A stretch of 33,090 bases of DNA from positions 1 to 33,090 of the forward strand of contig NZ_JAOTBE010000040.1 in NCBI RefSeq assembly GCF_026162645.1, read 5' to 3'. Source of the DNA: Paracoccus rhizosphaerae. Lineage in GTDB: Bacteria; Pseudomonadota; Alphaproteobacteria; Rhodobacterales; Rhodobacteraceae. Shown here one piece after another: positions 1-7,489 of this stretch. Numbering within the stretch: the first letter of the stretch is position 1; every line of letters starts with the position of its first letter. The position numbers were made by a program, and so were the translations under genes. The notes beneath the pieces are model-generated. The model did no database searches, was not told where the DNA came from, and saw only the letters and a program-made list of their open reading frames with translations.

Positions 1-115
1 AAGACTGGAGACGTGTCGCCACGCGTTACGACAGGTGCCCGGAGACTTACCTCTCCGCAATCGCATTGGCCGCGACCGTCATGTTCTGGCTGTGATCAAG
101 AACGAGTCCTGACCC
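1..115 (+). mobile_element. right end of an IS5-family (IS427-like) insertion sequence, cut by the window edge
   Basis: The first 95 bases encode the last 30 residues of a DDE transposase. About 20 bases after its stop comes an end-like sequence (AACGAGTCCTGACCC, 101-115) followed by CTAG at 115-118. IS427-type elements end in short inverted repeats and insert at CTAG or TA, so the element probably ends near 115. The left end lies outside the window, so the inverted repeat and target duplication cannot be confirmed. Confidence 0.65.
3..95 (+). CDS. IS5-family transposase, C-terminal fragment (partial)
   Basis: In the frame starting at base 3 the translation contains the stretches TRYDRCPETYLSAI and ATVMFWL and then a TGA stop at 93-95. 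This is the usual C-terminus of IS5-family (IS427-group) second-ORF transposases of alphaproteobacteria, recognised here from family knowledge. The start and the DDE catalytic core lie outside the window, so activity cannot be judged. The reading frame visible here is intact. Confidence 0.7.
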   Translation, partial: DWRRVATRYDRCPETYLSAIALAATVMFWL

Positions 116-271
116 TAGGTACTTTGGATGGCGCGCTCGTCATGATATCGCCGATGTAGGACAAGGTGGCGAGTGCTGCGAAGAGGCCGTGGTGGCCATT
201 GACGAGACCGAAAGAGGGTCGCGTGGTCAAATGTCCGCTGTAGATTTCATCGAACTGGAAACTGAACGACT

Positions 272-931
272 ATGCAACACCCCTGCCCGATCATCTTCGA
301 CCTTGACGGCACGCTGATCGACAGCGCGCCGGATATTCACGCTTGCGTGAACGCGGTGCTGCGGGAAAACGGGATTGTACCGCTCAGCCTCCAAAGGGTG
401 CGCAGCTTCATCGGTGGCGGCGTGGAGCTTCTCTGGACACGCATCATTGCCGCCACGGGAATTGACCCCGTACACAGGGCGGCGCTGATCGCGGCTTTCA
501 TGGCACGCTATCACGATGCGACCGCGCTGACCCGGGTTTTTCCGCATGTTCACGAAGCGATGGGCCAGCTTGTAGACGCCGGCCACCGACTGGGGATCTG
601 CACCAACAAGCCGATGGGCCCGACGCGGGTGATCCTTGATCATTTCGGCATCGATCACCTGATGTCGGTGGTGATCGCCGGCGACAGCCTGCCGCAGAAA
701 AAGCCGCACCCTGCCCCGCTGATCGCGGCATTCGACCAATTGGGCAAAGCGTGCGGTCTCTTCGTCGGTGACAGCGAATACGACGCGCATTGCGCCGCTG
801 CGGTCCCTGTCCCGTTCCTGCTGTTTTCAGGCGGATATCGGACGACTGCCGTTTCGGAACTCCCTCATCTTGCCACGTTCGACGATTTCCAGCGGCTTCC
901 GGGTCTTGTCGCGGACATGGCCGTCGCCTGA
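272..931 (+). CDS. gph: phosphoglycolate phosphatase (HAD superfamily)
   Basis: A 219-residue cytosolic HAD-family phosphatase, expected to hydrolyse 2-phosphoglycolate to glycolate and phosphate. Motif I is DLDGT at residues 10-14, with nucleophile D10 and acid/base D12. Motif II is the Thr in CTNKP (T111), the motif III lysine is in KKPHP (K144), and the Mg-binding GDSEYD is at 166-171. The helical cap between about residues 20 and 85 fits the Gph/PGP class. Length matches the family (about 215-230). The ribosome site before the ATG is weak (GGAAACTG), but the family N-terminus starts just before motif I, so the start is acceptable. The gene begins 156 bases after the IS end, so its native upstream region may have been displaced. 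Exact substrate is inferred; related HAD enzymes share all these motifs. Confidence 0.85.
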   Translation: MQHPCPIIFDLDGTLIDSAPDIHACVNAVLRENGIVPLSLQRVRSFIGGGVELLWTRIIAATGIDPVHRAALIAAFMARYHDATALTRVFPHVHEAMGQLVDAGHRLGICTNKPMGPTRVILDHFGIDHLMSVVIAGDSLPQKKPHPAPLIAAFDQLGKACGLFVGDSEYDAHCAAAVPVPFLLFSGGYRTTAVSELPHLATFDDFQRLPGLVADMAVA

Positions 932-952
932 CGGCGGCCGGAGATGCGTGGA

Positions 953-988
953 GCTTGACAACCGGGCTGGAAAACCGGCAGGTCAAGC
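953..988. repeat. inverted repeat between gph and the DUF442 gene
   Basis: GCTTGAC (953-959) pairs with GTCAAGC (982-988), and an inner CCGG/CCGG pair (962-965, 975-978) lengthens the hairpin. It lies between the gph stop and the next start, with no following T-run, so it could be a weak terminator, an attenuator or an operator. A perfect TTGACA at 955-960 sits inside it, but no convincing -10 box follows at 16-18 bases. Confidence 0.5.
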
Positions 989-1015
989 GGTCACCTGATG
1001 AAGAAGGGCCAGCCC

Positions 1016-1444
1016 ATGGATCTGCGTCAACTCAGCCCCACCCTTGCCGTGTCACCGCAGATCCTGCCTGAGGACGTGCCGGCGCTGGCGGAGGCCGGCT
1101 TCAAGGTGCTTGTCAACAACCGTCCCGATGACGAGGTGACGCCCGACATCGACCACGACGCCATGGCGCAGGCGGCCGCTGATGCGGGAATGAGCTATCA
1201 TTACCTTCCGTTTCATCCGGGCCAGATCACGCCGCAGCTGATCGCGGATTTTGCAAAGGCGACGGCGGGCCAGGGCGCGGTCATCGCCTATTGCCGCTCG
1301 GGCAATCGCAGTACTGTCCTGTGGGCACTGAACCAAGCTGGCAAGATGTCCGAGGACGAGATCGTGCAAAGCGCTGACAAGGCGGGCTACGATATCAGCG
1401 GCGTGCGGCCGTTGATATCGTCCTTGGCCAGCCGGAAGGGCTAA
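1016..1444 (+). CDS. TIGR01244-type sulfur transferase / DUF442 phosphatase-like protein
   Basis: A 142-residue protein of the DUF442 (beta-lactamase hydrolase-like, BLH) family, which has a dual-specificity-phosphatase fold and is often annotated as a TIGR01244 sulfur transferase. The P-loop is CRSGNRS, with the presumed catalytic C93 and R98. DUF442 domains occur alone, as here, or fused to persulfide dioxygenase (Blh) in sulfide-oxidation loci. No persulfide dioxygenase lies beside this copy. I chose the ATG at 1016 over the one at 998 because AGAAGG lies just upstream of 1016, while 998 has no ribosome site and adds only MKKGQP. The stop is 3 bases from the end of the convergent ArsC-like gene. 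The physiological substrate is unknown. Confidence 0.8.
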   Translation: MDLRQLSPTLAVSPQILPEDVPALAEAGFKVLVNNRPDDEVTPDIDHDAMAQAAADAGMSYHYLPFHPGQITPQLIADFAKATAGQGAVIAYCRSGNRSTVLWALNQAGKMSEDEIVQSADKAGYDISGVRPLISSLASRKG

Positions 1445-1447
1445 TTC

Positions 1448-1792
1448 TCAGGCCGGCACGCCAAGCGCGCGCTTGACGTTCGCAGTCCATCCCAGAAGGG
1501 TCTGGTCGTTGGCCTGGATCGCCGGACGCTTCATGACGCTTGGCTTGGCGCCCAGCATCGCCACTGGGTCTGCAGCACGTTCTTCGTCTGACATCCCCCG
1601 CCAGGTCAGGCTGGCGCGGTTGATGATCTTCTCGCCGAAATCGGTCACCAGCACTGCACGCTCGTCCTCGGTCAGCGGGTCCTTCTGGACGTCGCGGAAC
1701 TCGACGGTCCATCCCTGCTCCTCCAAGGCGGCTTGAGCCTTCTGACAGGTCGAGCAATGACCAAGGCCAAGCATCTTCAGTGTCTGCGTCAT
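1448..1792 (-). CDS. ArsC/Spx-family thioredoxin-fold protein (arsenate reductase-like)
   Basis: A 114-residue ArsC/Spx-superfamily protein. The thioredoxin-like fold starts with a strand ending in GHCSTCQKA, giving a CxxC pair at C13 and C16. The central KDPLTEDE and the late KRPAI segment (K-R-P around residues 88-90) are the family hallmarks of the ArsC, YffB and Spx groups. True arsenate reductases need the Cys plus conserved arginines, and no ars genes are nearby, so arsenate reduction is unproven. A YffB-like glutathione-dependent reductase is equally possible. It starts 11 bases after the stop of the small lipoprotein gene with a good TGAGGAAAG ribosome site, so it is probably the last gene of the DUF3422-lipoprotein-ArsC-like operon. 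Confidence 0.8.
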   Translation of the reverse strand: MTQTLKMLGLGHCSTCQKAQAALEEQGWTVEFRDVQKDPLTEDERAVLVTDFGEKIINRASLTWRGMSDEERAADPVAMLGAKPSVMKRPAIQANDQTLLGWTANVKRALGVPA

Positions 1793-1803
1793 CCTGGCTT
1801 TCC

Positions 1804-1878
1804 TCAGATCAGGGGCACGAACGGCACGCCGCAGGCGCTCAGCGTCAGAATGGTTGAAAGTGCAAGTAGCAGTCGCAT
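1804..1878 (-). CDS. 24-residue predicted lipoprotein
   Basis: A very short gene: ATG at 1878-1876, 24 codons and TGA at 1806-1804. The translation is a lipoprotein signal peptide: basic MR, hydrophobic LLLALSTILTL, then the lipobox LSAC with C16, followed by only GVPFVPLI. A strong AAGGAA ribosome site sits 7 bases upstream. The gene lies 57 bases after DUF3422 and 11 bases before the ArsC-like gene, all on one strand. After lipidation and cleavage the mature product would be a nine-residue lipopeptide (CGVPFVPLI). Tiny lipoproteins with a similar tail occur in Rhodobacterales as I recall, but this is memory, not a search. Lgt, which would modify it, is encoded at 27741-28622. Confidence 0.7.
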   Translation of the reverse strand: MRLLLALSTILTLSACGVPFVPLI

Positions 1879-1935
1879 GGGTGGTTCCTTACAGGTTGTG
1901 GTCGATCTATCGCCGCCCGGCCCTGCGGCGGCAAG

Positions 1936-3234
1936 TCACAAGTGATCATCGCCGTGAAGGCGCCGCTTGATCTGCCGCATCCCCAGCCAGACCGCCAGCA
2001 CAACGAAGGGGGTAAGCACGGCCACCAGGGTGGCCTTGTCCAGCCCGGCCAACTTCGCAAGCGGCGTTGCGGCATAGCCCAGCAGACCGACCGCGTAATA
2101 GCTGATGGCGACGACCGACAGCCCCTCGACCGTATGCTGCAGCCGCAACTGCAGGTCGGCACGGCGGTCCATCCGCTCCATGATCTCCTGATTCTGGGCG
2201 CTGCGTTCAACGTCCACACGGGTACGCAGCAGTTCCGCCGCCCGCGCAGCGCGTTCCAGCATGGTCGCCAGCCGCTGTTCGGCCGATTTCGTCGTCCGCA
2301 TCGCGGGCTTGTAGCGGCGGCGCATGAATTCGGTCATCATCTGCCGATCTTGGAACCGCGTCTCACGGAGCGCCGATATCCTGTCATAGACGATGGCCTC
2401 GTAGGCCGATGTCGCCCCAAACCGGAAGGAATGCTGCGTGGCCTGCGCCTCGAGCTCGATCGAAACCGACAGAAGATCCTGCAACATCTGCTCGGCCGGG
2501 CGCGCCTCATCGGTCATCGAGGCCAGGATAGCGCTCAACCGCGGCTCAAGTTCATTCAGGCGGCGGCTGAGGCTCCGTGCGCGGCCAAGGCCCAGCATTG
2601 ACATGGCGCGATAGGTTTCCAGCTCGACCAGCCGGTGGACCAGCCTGCCGATCCGCCCTTCCGAGGTGCCGGGCCGAACGTAAACCGCAAAGCGCATCCA
2701 GCCGTCAGCGTCGATACGAAAATCCCCGGCCACCAGGGCGGCCTCGTCCAGTACCCAGATCGCCGCCAGGCTGTCGCGGGCGAACCAGCCATAGGCCTGC
2801 TTCAGCGCATCCGACGGATCGTCGGGCAGAAGGTCGACCTGGACCATGACCGCCGCGACCCGCCGCCCCGGCGCGGCCTCTTGCCAGGCTTGCGGAAAGA
2901 TCGCGGCCGCTGAGGGGTCGAAGGGCCGGATCGGAAGGCCAGGCGTCGTCGCCATGTAGGTCACGAACTCGGTATGGCTTTCCCATTTCAGGTCGTGACG
3001 CCCAAGGCGCCCTTGATAGTGGCTGTCGTCGGGGTCCGGGCGCGGTCCGCCGTGGCGCGATACCAGCTCGGACAGGTGTGCGGCATCGACGCTGCGGTCG
3101 CGGTTCGCGGCGTCCAGCGGTTCCTTGAAGGCCACGAAGACGGCGGTCGTGGGGGCCGGCAGTCGTGGGGACGGACGCGCGTGAAGTTCATTCACCAGCG
3201 AATAGCGAAGCGGATGTTCTGACGCGGGATCCAT
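1936..3234 (-). CDS. DUF3422 family membrane protein
   Basis: A 432-residue protein recognised as DUF3422 from its opening (HPLRYSLVNELHARP near the N-terminus), the LPDDPSDALKQAYGWF-like middle part and the C-terminal layout. The first ~330 residues are soluble and largely helical, with a long basic helical stretch around the YKPAMRTTKSAEQRL segment. Two hydrophobic segments near the C-terminus (around VVAISYYAVGLLGYAA and TLVAVLTPFVVLAVWLG) look like a membrane hairpin, ending in a basic tail. No function is established for this family that I know of. I chose the start at 3234 because AAGGAG lies 5 bases upstream. An upstream start at 3336 would add 34 residues without homology. First gene of the operon with the small lipoprotein and the ArsC-like protein. 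Confidence 0.85.
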   Translation of the reverse strand: MDPASEHPLRYSLVNELHARPSPRLPAPTTAVFVAFKEPLDAANRDRSVDAAHLSELVSRHGGPRPDPDDSHYQGRLGRHDLKWESHTEFVTYMATTPGLPIRPFDPSAAAIFPQAWQEAAPGRRVAAVMVQVDLLPDDPSDALKQAYGWFARDSLAAIWVLDEAALVAGDFRIDADGWMRFAVYVRPGTSEGRIGRLVHRLVELETYRAMSMLGLGRARSLSRRLNELEPRLSAILASMTDEARPAEQMLQDLLSVSIELEAQATQHSFRFGATSAYEAIVYDRISALRETRFQDRQMMTEFMRRRYKPAMRTTKSAEQRLATMLERAARAAELLRTRVDVERSAQNQEIMERMDRRADLQLRLQHTVEGLSVVAISYYAVGLLGYAATPLAKLAGLDKATLVAVLTPFVVLAVWLGMRQIKRRLHGDDHL

Positions 3235-3356
3235 GTTGCTCCTTGGCGGCTGTCTGATCGCCACTGTGATGCCGCATGCGAGTTGCACAAGACCCTGCGC
3301 GCGCGGTGCATGCCGTCCGTGTCGCCGGTGCATCATTGGCAGCCCATTAATGCGAA

Positions 3357-3386
3357 GCGCCCGCCGATCGTGCGACCGGCGGGCGC
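3357..3386 (-). terminator. hairpin after pntB
   Basis: GCGCCCGCCG (3357-3366) and CGGCGGGCGC (3377-3386) form a perfect 10-bp stem with a 10-base loop, beginning 18 bases past the pntB stop on the reverse strand. The reverse strand continues TTCGCATTAAT, so the U-tract is poor. It is probably the end of the pntAB transcript. Confidence 0.6.
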
Positions 3387-3404
3387 CATCATGCTGGACG
3401 ATCG

Positions 3405-4847
3405 TCAGTCGATCATCGGCAGAAGCTTGTTGATGCTATCCTTGGCATCGCCATAGAACATCCGGGTGTTCTCCTTGAAGAACAGCGGGTTCTCGATGCC
3501 TGAATAGCCGGTCCCCTGCCCGCGCTTGCTGACAAAGACCTGTTTGGCTTTCCAGACCTCCAGCACCGGCATCCCGGCGATGGGGCTGTTCGGATCGTCC
3601 TGCGCGGCCGGGTTCACGATGTCGTTCGAGCCGATGATGATCACGACATCGGTCGACGGGAAGTCGTCGTTGATCTCGTCCATCTCCAGCACGATGTCAT
3701 AGGGCACCTTCGCCTCGGCCAAGAGCACGTTCATGTGGCCCGGCAGACGTCCGGCGACGGGGTGGATGGCGAAGCGCACCTCCTTGCCGGCGGCACGCAG
3801 CTTGCGCGTCAGTTCGCTGACTGCGCCCTGAGCCTGCGCCACGGCCATGCCGTAGCCGGGAACGATGACGACGCTGTCGGCCTCGTTCAGGGCCGCCGCC
3901 ACGCCGTCGGCGTCGATGGCAACCTGCTCGCCCTCGATCTCGGCCGCAGGTCCAGTCTCGCCGCCGAAGCCGCCCAGGATCACGCTGACGAAGTTCCGGT
4001 TCATCGCCTTGCACATGATGTAGGACAGGATTGCACCGGACGAACCCACCAGCGCGCCCGTGACGATCAGCAGGTCGTTGCCGAGCGTGAAGCCGATGGC
4101 CGCTGCCGCCCACCCGGAGTAGCTGTTCAGCATCGACACCACGACCGGCATGTCGGCGCCGCCGATGCCCATAATCAGGTGATAGCCGATGAAGAACGCC
4201 AGCAGCGTGATCAGCATCAGCCACAGGATCGCGGGACCTGCGCCGGTGAAATAGAGGATGCCCAGCAGGATCGACAGCGCCAGCGCGCCGGCGTTCAGCA
4301 TGTGGCCGCCCGGCAGTTTCTTCGGCTTGCCGTCGACCTTCCCCGACAGCTTGCCGAAGGCCACGACCGAACCGGTGAAGGTGACCGCGCCGATGAAGAC
4401 GCCCAGGAAGACCTCGATCTTCAGCATGGCGATCTCGGCCGGCGTCTTTTCGGCCAGAAGGCCCGCGAAGCCGAAGAAGATCTGCTCGATGCCGTCCATG
4501 CGGGCGCGCATCACGCGCGCCAGTTCGATCTGCGCGTTGAAGCCGACGAAGACGGCTGCCAGGCCGACAAGGCTGTGCATGGCGGCGACCAGCTGCGGCA
4601 TCTCGGTCATCTGGACGCGCTTGGCGACGATCCAGCCGGCGGTGCCGCCGATGGCGATCATGATCAGCGACAAGAACCAGTTGCCGGCACCCGGACCGAA
4701 CAGCGTCGCCAGCACCGCAAGCGCCATGCCGACGATGCCGTACCAGATGGCGCGCTTGGCGCTTTCCTGCCCAGACAGCCCGCCAAGCGACAGGATGAAC
4801 AGGATCGAGGCGACCACATAGGCCGCGGTGGTGAATCCGTATTCCAT
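3405..4847 (-). CDS. pntB: NAD(P) transhydrogenase subunit beta
   Basis: The 480-residue beta subunit of the proton-translocating transhydrogenase, which makes NADPH from NADH using the proton gradient. The N-terminal ~290 residues are a series of hydrophobic membrane helices (domain II). The C-terminal ~180 residues are the soluble NADP(H)-binding domain III, with the glycine-rich [12 protein letters not shown] loop, [25 protein letters not shown] and [16 protein letters not shown]. The start at 4847 follows an AAGGGGGCAGG ribosome site and gives the standard MEYG-type N-terminus. A longer frame to 4907 only runs back into pntA. It starts 10 bases after the pntA stop, so the two are co-transcribed and probably translationally linked. 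Family identification is very secure. Confidence 0.97.
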   Translation of the reverse strand: MEYGFTTAAYVVASILFILSLGGLSGQESAKRAIWYGIVGMALAVLATLFGPGAGNWFLSLIMIAIGGTAGWIVAKRVQMTEMPQLVAAMHSLVGLAAVFVGFNAQIELARVMRARMDGIEQIFFGFAGLLAEKTPAEIAMLKIEVFLGVFIGAVTFTGSVVAFGKLSGKVDGKPKKLPGGHMLNAGALALSILLGILYFTGAGPAILWLMLITLLAFFIGYHLIMGIGGADMPVVVSMLNSYSGWAAAAIGFTLGNDLLIVTGALVGSSGAILSYIMCKAMNRNFVSVILGGFGGETGPAAEIEGEQVAIDADGVAAALNEADSVVIVPGYGMAVAQAQGAVSELTRKLRAAGKEVRFAIHPVAGRLPGHMNVLLAEAKVPYDIVLEMDEINDDFPSTDVVIIIGSNDIVNPAAQDDPNSPIAGMPVLEVWKAKQVFVSKRGQGTGYSGIENPLFFKENTRMFYGDAKDSINKLLPMID

Positions 4848-4857
4848 ACCTGCCCCC

Positions 4858-6432
4858 TTACGACTTCTGGAACATGGCGAGCATGCGCCGGGTGACCAGG
4901 AAGCCACCGAAAATGTTGACCGAGGCCATCAGCACGGCCAGCGCGCCCAGCAGGACGACCCACCAGGACCCCGACCCGATCTGCATCAGCGCGCCAAGGA
5001 TGATGATCGAACTGATCGCATTGGTGATCGCCATCAGCGGCGTGTGCAGCGAATGGGCGACGTTCCAGATGACGCGGAAGCCGACAAAGCAGGCCAGCAC
5101 GAAAACAATGAAGTGCGACATGAAGCTGGCCGGCGCGACAAGCCCGATCAGCAGCAGAAGAAGGCCCCCGCCCACCAGCAGCTTGACCTGGCTGCTCGTC
5201 TCGGCCTTGAAGGCGGCAATCTCGGCGGCACGCTTTTCGGCCGGGGTCGGCTCCTTCTTCTTCTCCTTCGGCTTCTGCGCTGCGATGGCCGCGACCTTCG
5301 GCGGCGGTGGCGGCCACGTCACGTCGTGGTCATGCGCGACGGTCGCGCCGCGGATCACATCGTCTTCCATGTTGTGATCGATGACGCCGTCCTTCTTGGG
5401 CGTCAGGTCGGCCATGAAGTGACGGATGTTGTTGCCGTAGAGCTCGGAGGCCTGGGCGCCCATCCGCGACGGGAAGTCGGTATAGCCGATCACGACCACG
5501 CCGTTCTCGGTCACGATGCGCTCGTCGGGAACCGTCAGTTCGCAGTTGCCGCCCTTTTCGGCGGCCAGGTCGATGATGACGCTGCCCTGCTTCATGGCCG
5601 CGACCATGTCGGCGGTCCACAGCTTCGGCGCGTCTCGGCCAGGGATCAGCGCGGTCGTGATGACGATGTCCATCTGCGGGGCCAGCTCGCGGAACTTCGC
5701 CAGCTGCTTCTCCCGGAACTCGGGGCTGGAGGGGGCCGCATAGCCGCCCGTCGCCGCGCCGTCCTGCGCAGGCTCGTCAAATTCCAGGAAGACGAACTCG
5801 GCGCCCATGGATTCAATCTGCTCGGCCACCTCGGGACGCACGTCGAACGCGTGGACCTGTGCGCCCAGGCTGACCGAGGTGCCGATCGCGGCCAGACCCG
5901 CGACCCCGGCGCCCACCACCAGCACCTTTGCCGGCGGAACCTTGCCGGCGGCGGTTACCTGCCCGGTGAAGAAGCGCCCGAAGTTGTTCGCGGCCTCGAT
6001 CACCGCACGATAGCCGGCGATGTTCGCCATGGACGACAGCGCGTCCATCTTCTGCGCCCGGCTGATGCGCGGCACCATGTCCATGGCAATGGCGGTGACA
6101 CCCTGCTCTTTCGCCAGCGCCAGCAACTCGGCATTCTGCGCGGGATAGAAGAACGAGATGATCGTCTGCCCCTCGCGCATCTGCCGGATCTCGGCCTCAG
6201 TGGGCTGGCGTAGCTTCGCCACCACGTCCACGGCGCCGATCAATTCAGCTGCCGTCTGGCACACCGTCACGCCCGCCTTGCGGTAATCCTCGTCGGAAAA
6301 GCCTGCCCGGTCGCCCGCGCCGCTTTCGACGAAGACGTCGTGCCCCAGCTTGCCCAAGTGGCCGGCCGAAGATGGCGTCACCGCCACCCGCGCCTCACCC
6401 CCGAAGGTTTCCTTCAATGCGCCAATCTTCAT
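4858..6432 (-). CDS. pntA: NAD(P) transhydrogenase subunit alpha (fused PntAA-PntAB)
   Basis: A 524-residue alpha subunit. Residues 1 to about 375 are the NAD(H)-binding domain I (alanine dehydrogenase/PNT fold), starting [17 protein letters not shown], with the [12 protein letters not shown] nucleotide-binding loop and VARDAP-type segments (PGRDAPKLW). A proline- and lysine-rich linker (PPPPPKVAA, then KPKEKKKEP) follows. Residues from about 415 to the end hold the three to four membrane helices that are a separate subunit (PntAB) in Rhodospirillum. This is therefore the fused E. coli/Rhodobacter arrangement rather than the split one. First gene of the pntA-pntB operon, with a candidate promoter at 6475-6504. 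It supplies NADPH for biosynthesis and for thioredoxin reductase (trxB, 23260-24243). Confidence 0.97.
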   Translation of the reverse strand: MKIGALKETFGGEARVAVTPSSAGHLGKLGHDVFVESGAGDRAGFSDEDYRKAGVTVCQTAAELIGAVDVVAKLRQPTEAEIRQMREGQTIISFFYPAQNAELLALAKEQGVTAIAMDMVPRISRAQKMDALSSMANIAGYRAVIEAANNFGRFFTGQVTAAGKVPPAKVLVVGAGVAGLAAIGTSVSLGAQVHAFDVRPEVAEQIESMGAEFVFLEFDEPAQDGAATGGYAAPSSPEFREKQLAKFRELAPQMDIVITTALIPGRDAPKLWTADMVAAMKQGSVIIDLAAEKGGNCELTVPDERIVTENGVVVIGYTDFPSRMGAQASELYGNNIRHFMADLTPKKDGVIDHNMEDDVIRGATVAHDHDVTWPPPPPKVAAIAAQKPKEKKKEPTPAEKRAAEIAAFKAETSSQVKLLVGGGLLLLLIGLVAPASFMSHFIVFVLACFVGFRVIWNVAHSLHTPLMAITNAISSIIILGALMQIGSGSWWVVLLGALAVLMASVNIFGGFLVTRRMLAMFQKS

Positions 6433-6458
6433 GGCTTAACTGTCCCCCGCCTTGTTGA

Positions 6459-6474
6459 TTTCGCAGTCGCGAAA
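6459..6474. promoter_or_regulatory. inverted repeat at the pntA start region (operator candidate)
   Basis: TTTCGC-AGTC-GCGAAA is a perfect 6-bp inverted repeat lying immediately downstream of the predicted pntA -10 box. A third GCGAAA half-site occurs at 6486-6491 inside the promoter spacer. The position over the likely transcription start suits a repressor site. No regulator is identified. Confidence 0.35.
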
Positions 6475-6504
6475 CTCATAGCATCGCGAAATATTGTTTC
6501 ACAA
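6475..6504 (-). promoter_or_regulatory. candidate promoter of pntAB
   Basis: On the reverse strand TTGTGA (6504-6499) and TATGAG (6480-6475) are separated by 18 bases and resemble sigma-70 boxes. The pntA start lies about 43 bases downstream. Called by eye. Confidence 0.35.
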
Positions 6505-6578
6505 GGCCACGCCTAAGAACATCCGGCGCAAAGTCTGATGGTCGTCTTACGATCCTGGCGTTGCGCTGGCACAGTAAA

Positions 6579-6606
6579 AGGCCCGGACGCGGCTGCGTCC
6601 GGGCCT
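6579..6606 (-). terminator. intrinsic terminator of the repeat-rich membrane protein gene
   Basis: AGGCCCGGACGC and GCGTCCGGGCCT form a perfect 12-bp stem with a GGCT loop. On the reverse strand the stem is followed by TTTTACTG. It starts 21 bases past the stop at 6628, so it ends that transcript before pntA's promoter. Confidence 0.85.
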
Positions 6607-6627
6607 CGATCGGCGTGTCGGGGGCGA

Positions 6628-7320
6628 TCAGTTCGCCGGCGTGGTCGCGGGTTCTTCGTCCGTCGGGGCGAGCGGCTCGACCGTGGGCTCCGTCGTCGCG
6701 GCGGGCGAAAGCGGCTCGACCTCGGGCTCGGCAGTGTCGGTCGGCGCCAACGGCTCTGGCAGCTCCTCTGTCTCGGCCGCGTCGGGGTCCACGGCGTCAC
6801 TGATGGCATCGCCTGCGTTGTCAGCTGCAGTGGCGGCCGCATCAGCCGCGTCCGAGGCAGCAGCGCCGGCATCTTCGATAGCTTCGTCAACAGCGGCGGC
6901 GGTGCTGTCCGCAGCCGATTCGGCGGCAGCGGCGGCGTCATCCGCAGCAGCCTCAGCCTCGGCTGCGGCTTCGTCGGCGGCGGCTTCAGCCTCTGCGGCG
7001 GCGTTGTCGGCGGCGGCTTCGGCCTCGGCCGGCTCGTCGACCACAGGCTCTTCTACCGGGGCGGGATCGGTCACGACGATCGCGTCGACGTCATCCGCGG
7101 GCGCATCTTCGGTCGTGGTCACCGTGGTGGTGTCGCCTTCAACGACCGGGGTGTCGTCGACCATGAACCACTGCAGCACGAAATACGCCAAGGCCAGCGC
7201 CAGCAGGACACCAATGATCAGCGGAAGCGCCGAGGATTTGCGCTCGACCGGCTCGACATAGGTTTCCCGGTGATCAGCTGCGGGTTTGGGTCGGTTCGGG
7301 TCGTTGGGATCGTAGGTCAT
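6628..7320 (-). CDS. single-pass membrane protein with Ala/Glu/Asp repeats
   Basis: A 230-residue protein with no function I can assign. Residues 1-30 are a proline-rich cytoplasmic tail (DPNDPNRPKP). Residues 31-52 are one membrane helix (LPLIIGVLLALALAYFVLQW). The rest is an acidic exported region. Residues 98-130 are three near-identical 11-residue units (AEAEAAADNAA, AEAEAAADEAA, AEAEAAADDAA), followed by more degenerate units to about 163. Residues 189-227 are three 13-residue units of the EPLAPTD type. It has no cysteines and almost no aromatic residues after the membrane helix. A GGAGG ribosome site 5 bases upstream fixes the start at 7320; the open frame continues upstream to 7491 without a site. 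Monocistronic, divergent from pepN, with its own terminator. A periplasm-spanning or envelope-tethering role is a guess. Confidence 0.75.
   Translation of the reverse strand: MTYDPNDPNRPKPAADHRETYVEPVERKSSALPLIIGVLLALALAYFVLQWFMVDDTPVVEGDTTTVTTTEDAPADDVDAIVVTDPAPVEEPVVDEPAEAEAAADNAAAEAEAAADEAAAEAEAAADDAAAAAESAADSTAAAVDEAIEDAGAAASDAADAAATAADNAGDAISDAVDPDAAETEELPEPLAPTDTAEPEVEPLSPAATTEPTVEPLAPTDEEPATTPAN
6640..6756 (-). repeat. three tandem 39-bp repeats (13-residue proline-rich units)
   Basis: These encode residues 189-201, 202-214 and 215-227 of the membrane protein: EPLAPTDTAEPEV, EPLSPAATTEPTV and EPLAPTDEEPATT. The units are imperfect, but the shared EPL(A/S)P start keeps a fixed 13-residue register. 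Confidence 0.7.
6931..7029 (-). repeat. three tandem 33-bp repeats (11-residue hendecads)
   Basis: These encode residues 98-108, 109-119 and 120-130 of the membrane protein. They differ only at the residue after Asp (N, E, D). An 11-residue period is typical of hendecad helices forming right-handed or nearly straight coiled coils, which fits the Ala/Glu composition. Further degenerate 11-residue units follow to about residue 163. Confidence 0.75.
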
Positions 7321-7489
7321 GCTGGCCTCCAAATAACTCAGTCTTATCACCGGATCAGTGGCCCGGCGCGGTTCCGCTGTCAATCGGCAGACTGGTCGCC
7401 GCGGCTTGCGAGCCTGCTCTGTGGCGATTAACACGGTGATCACACAAGGGTTCCGGCCCGCGTCGCAAAATTCAGGAAGGCCGCCAAGC

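Noticed and set aside
955..960. Perfect TTGACA as a promoter for the DUF442 gene
   Set aside because: No acceptable -10 box follows at 16-18 bases, and the TTGACA is part of the inverted repeat at 953-988.
3735..6213. Long plus-strand open frames (386 and 461 codons) opposite pntB and pntA
   Set aside because: They are antisense to two clearly conserved genes, carry no domain, and are rich in Arg, Asp, His and Gly, as expected from the complement of GC-rich coding DNA.
6931..7029. CRISPR-like repeats
   Set aside because: The 33-bp units are directly adjacent without spacers and keep the reading frame, so they are a protein repeat.
6641..7261. Ser/Ala-rich plus-strand frame (206 codons) opposite the repeat membrane protein
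   Set aside because: It mirrors the GC-rich repeats. The minus-strand frame has GGAGG, a membrane helix and a terminator, so that strand is coding.
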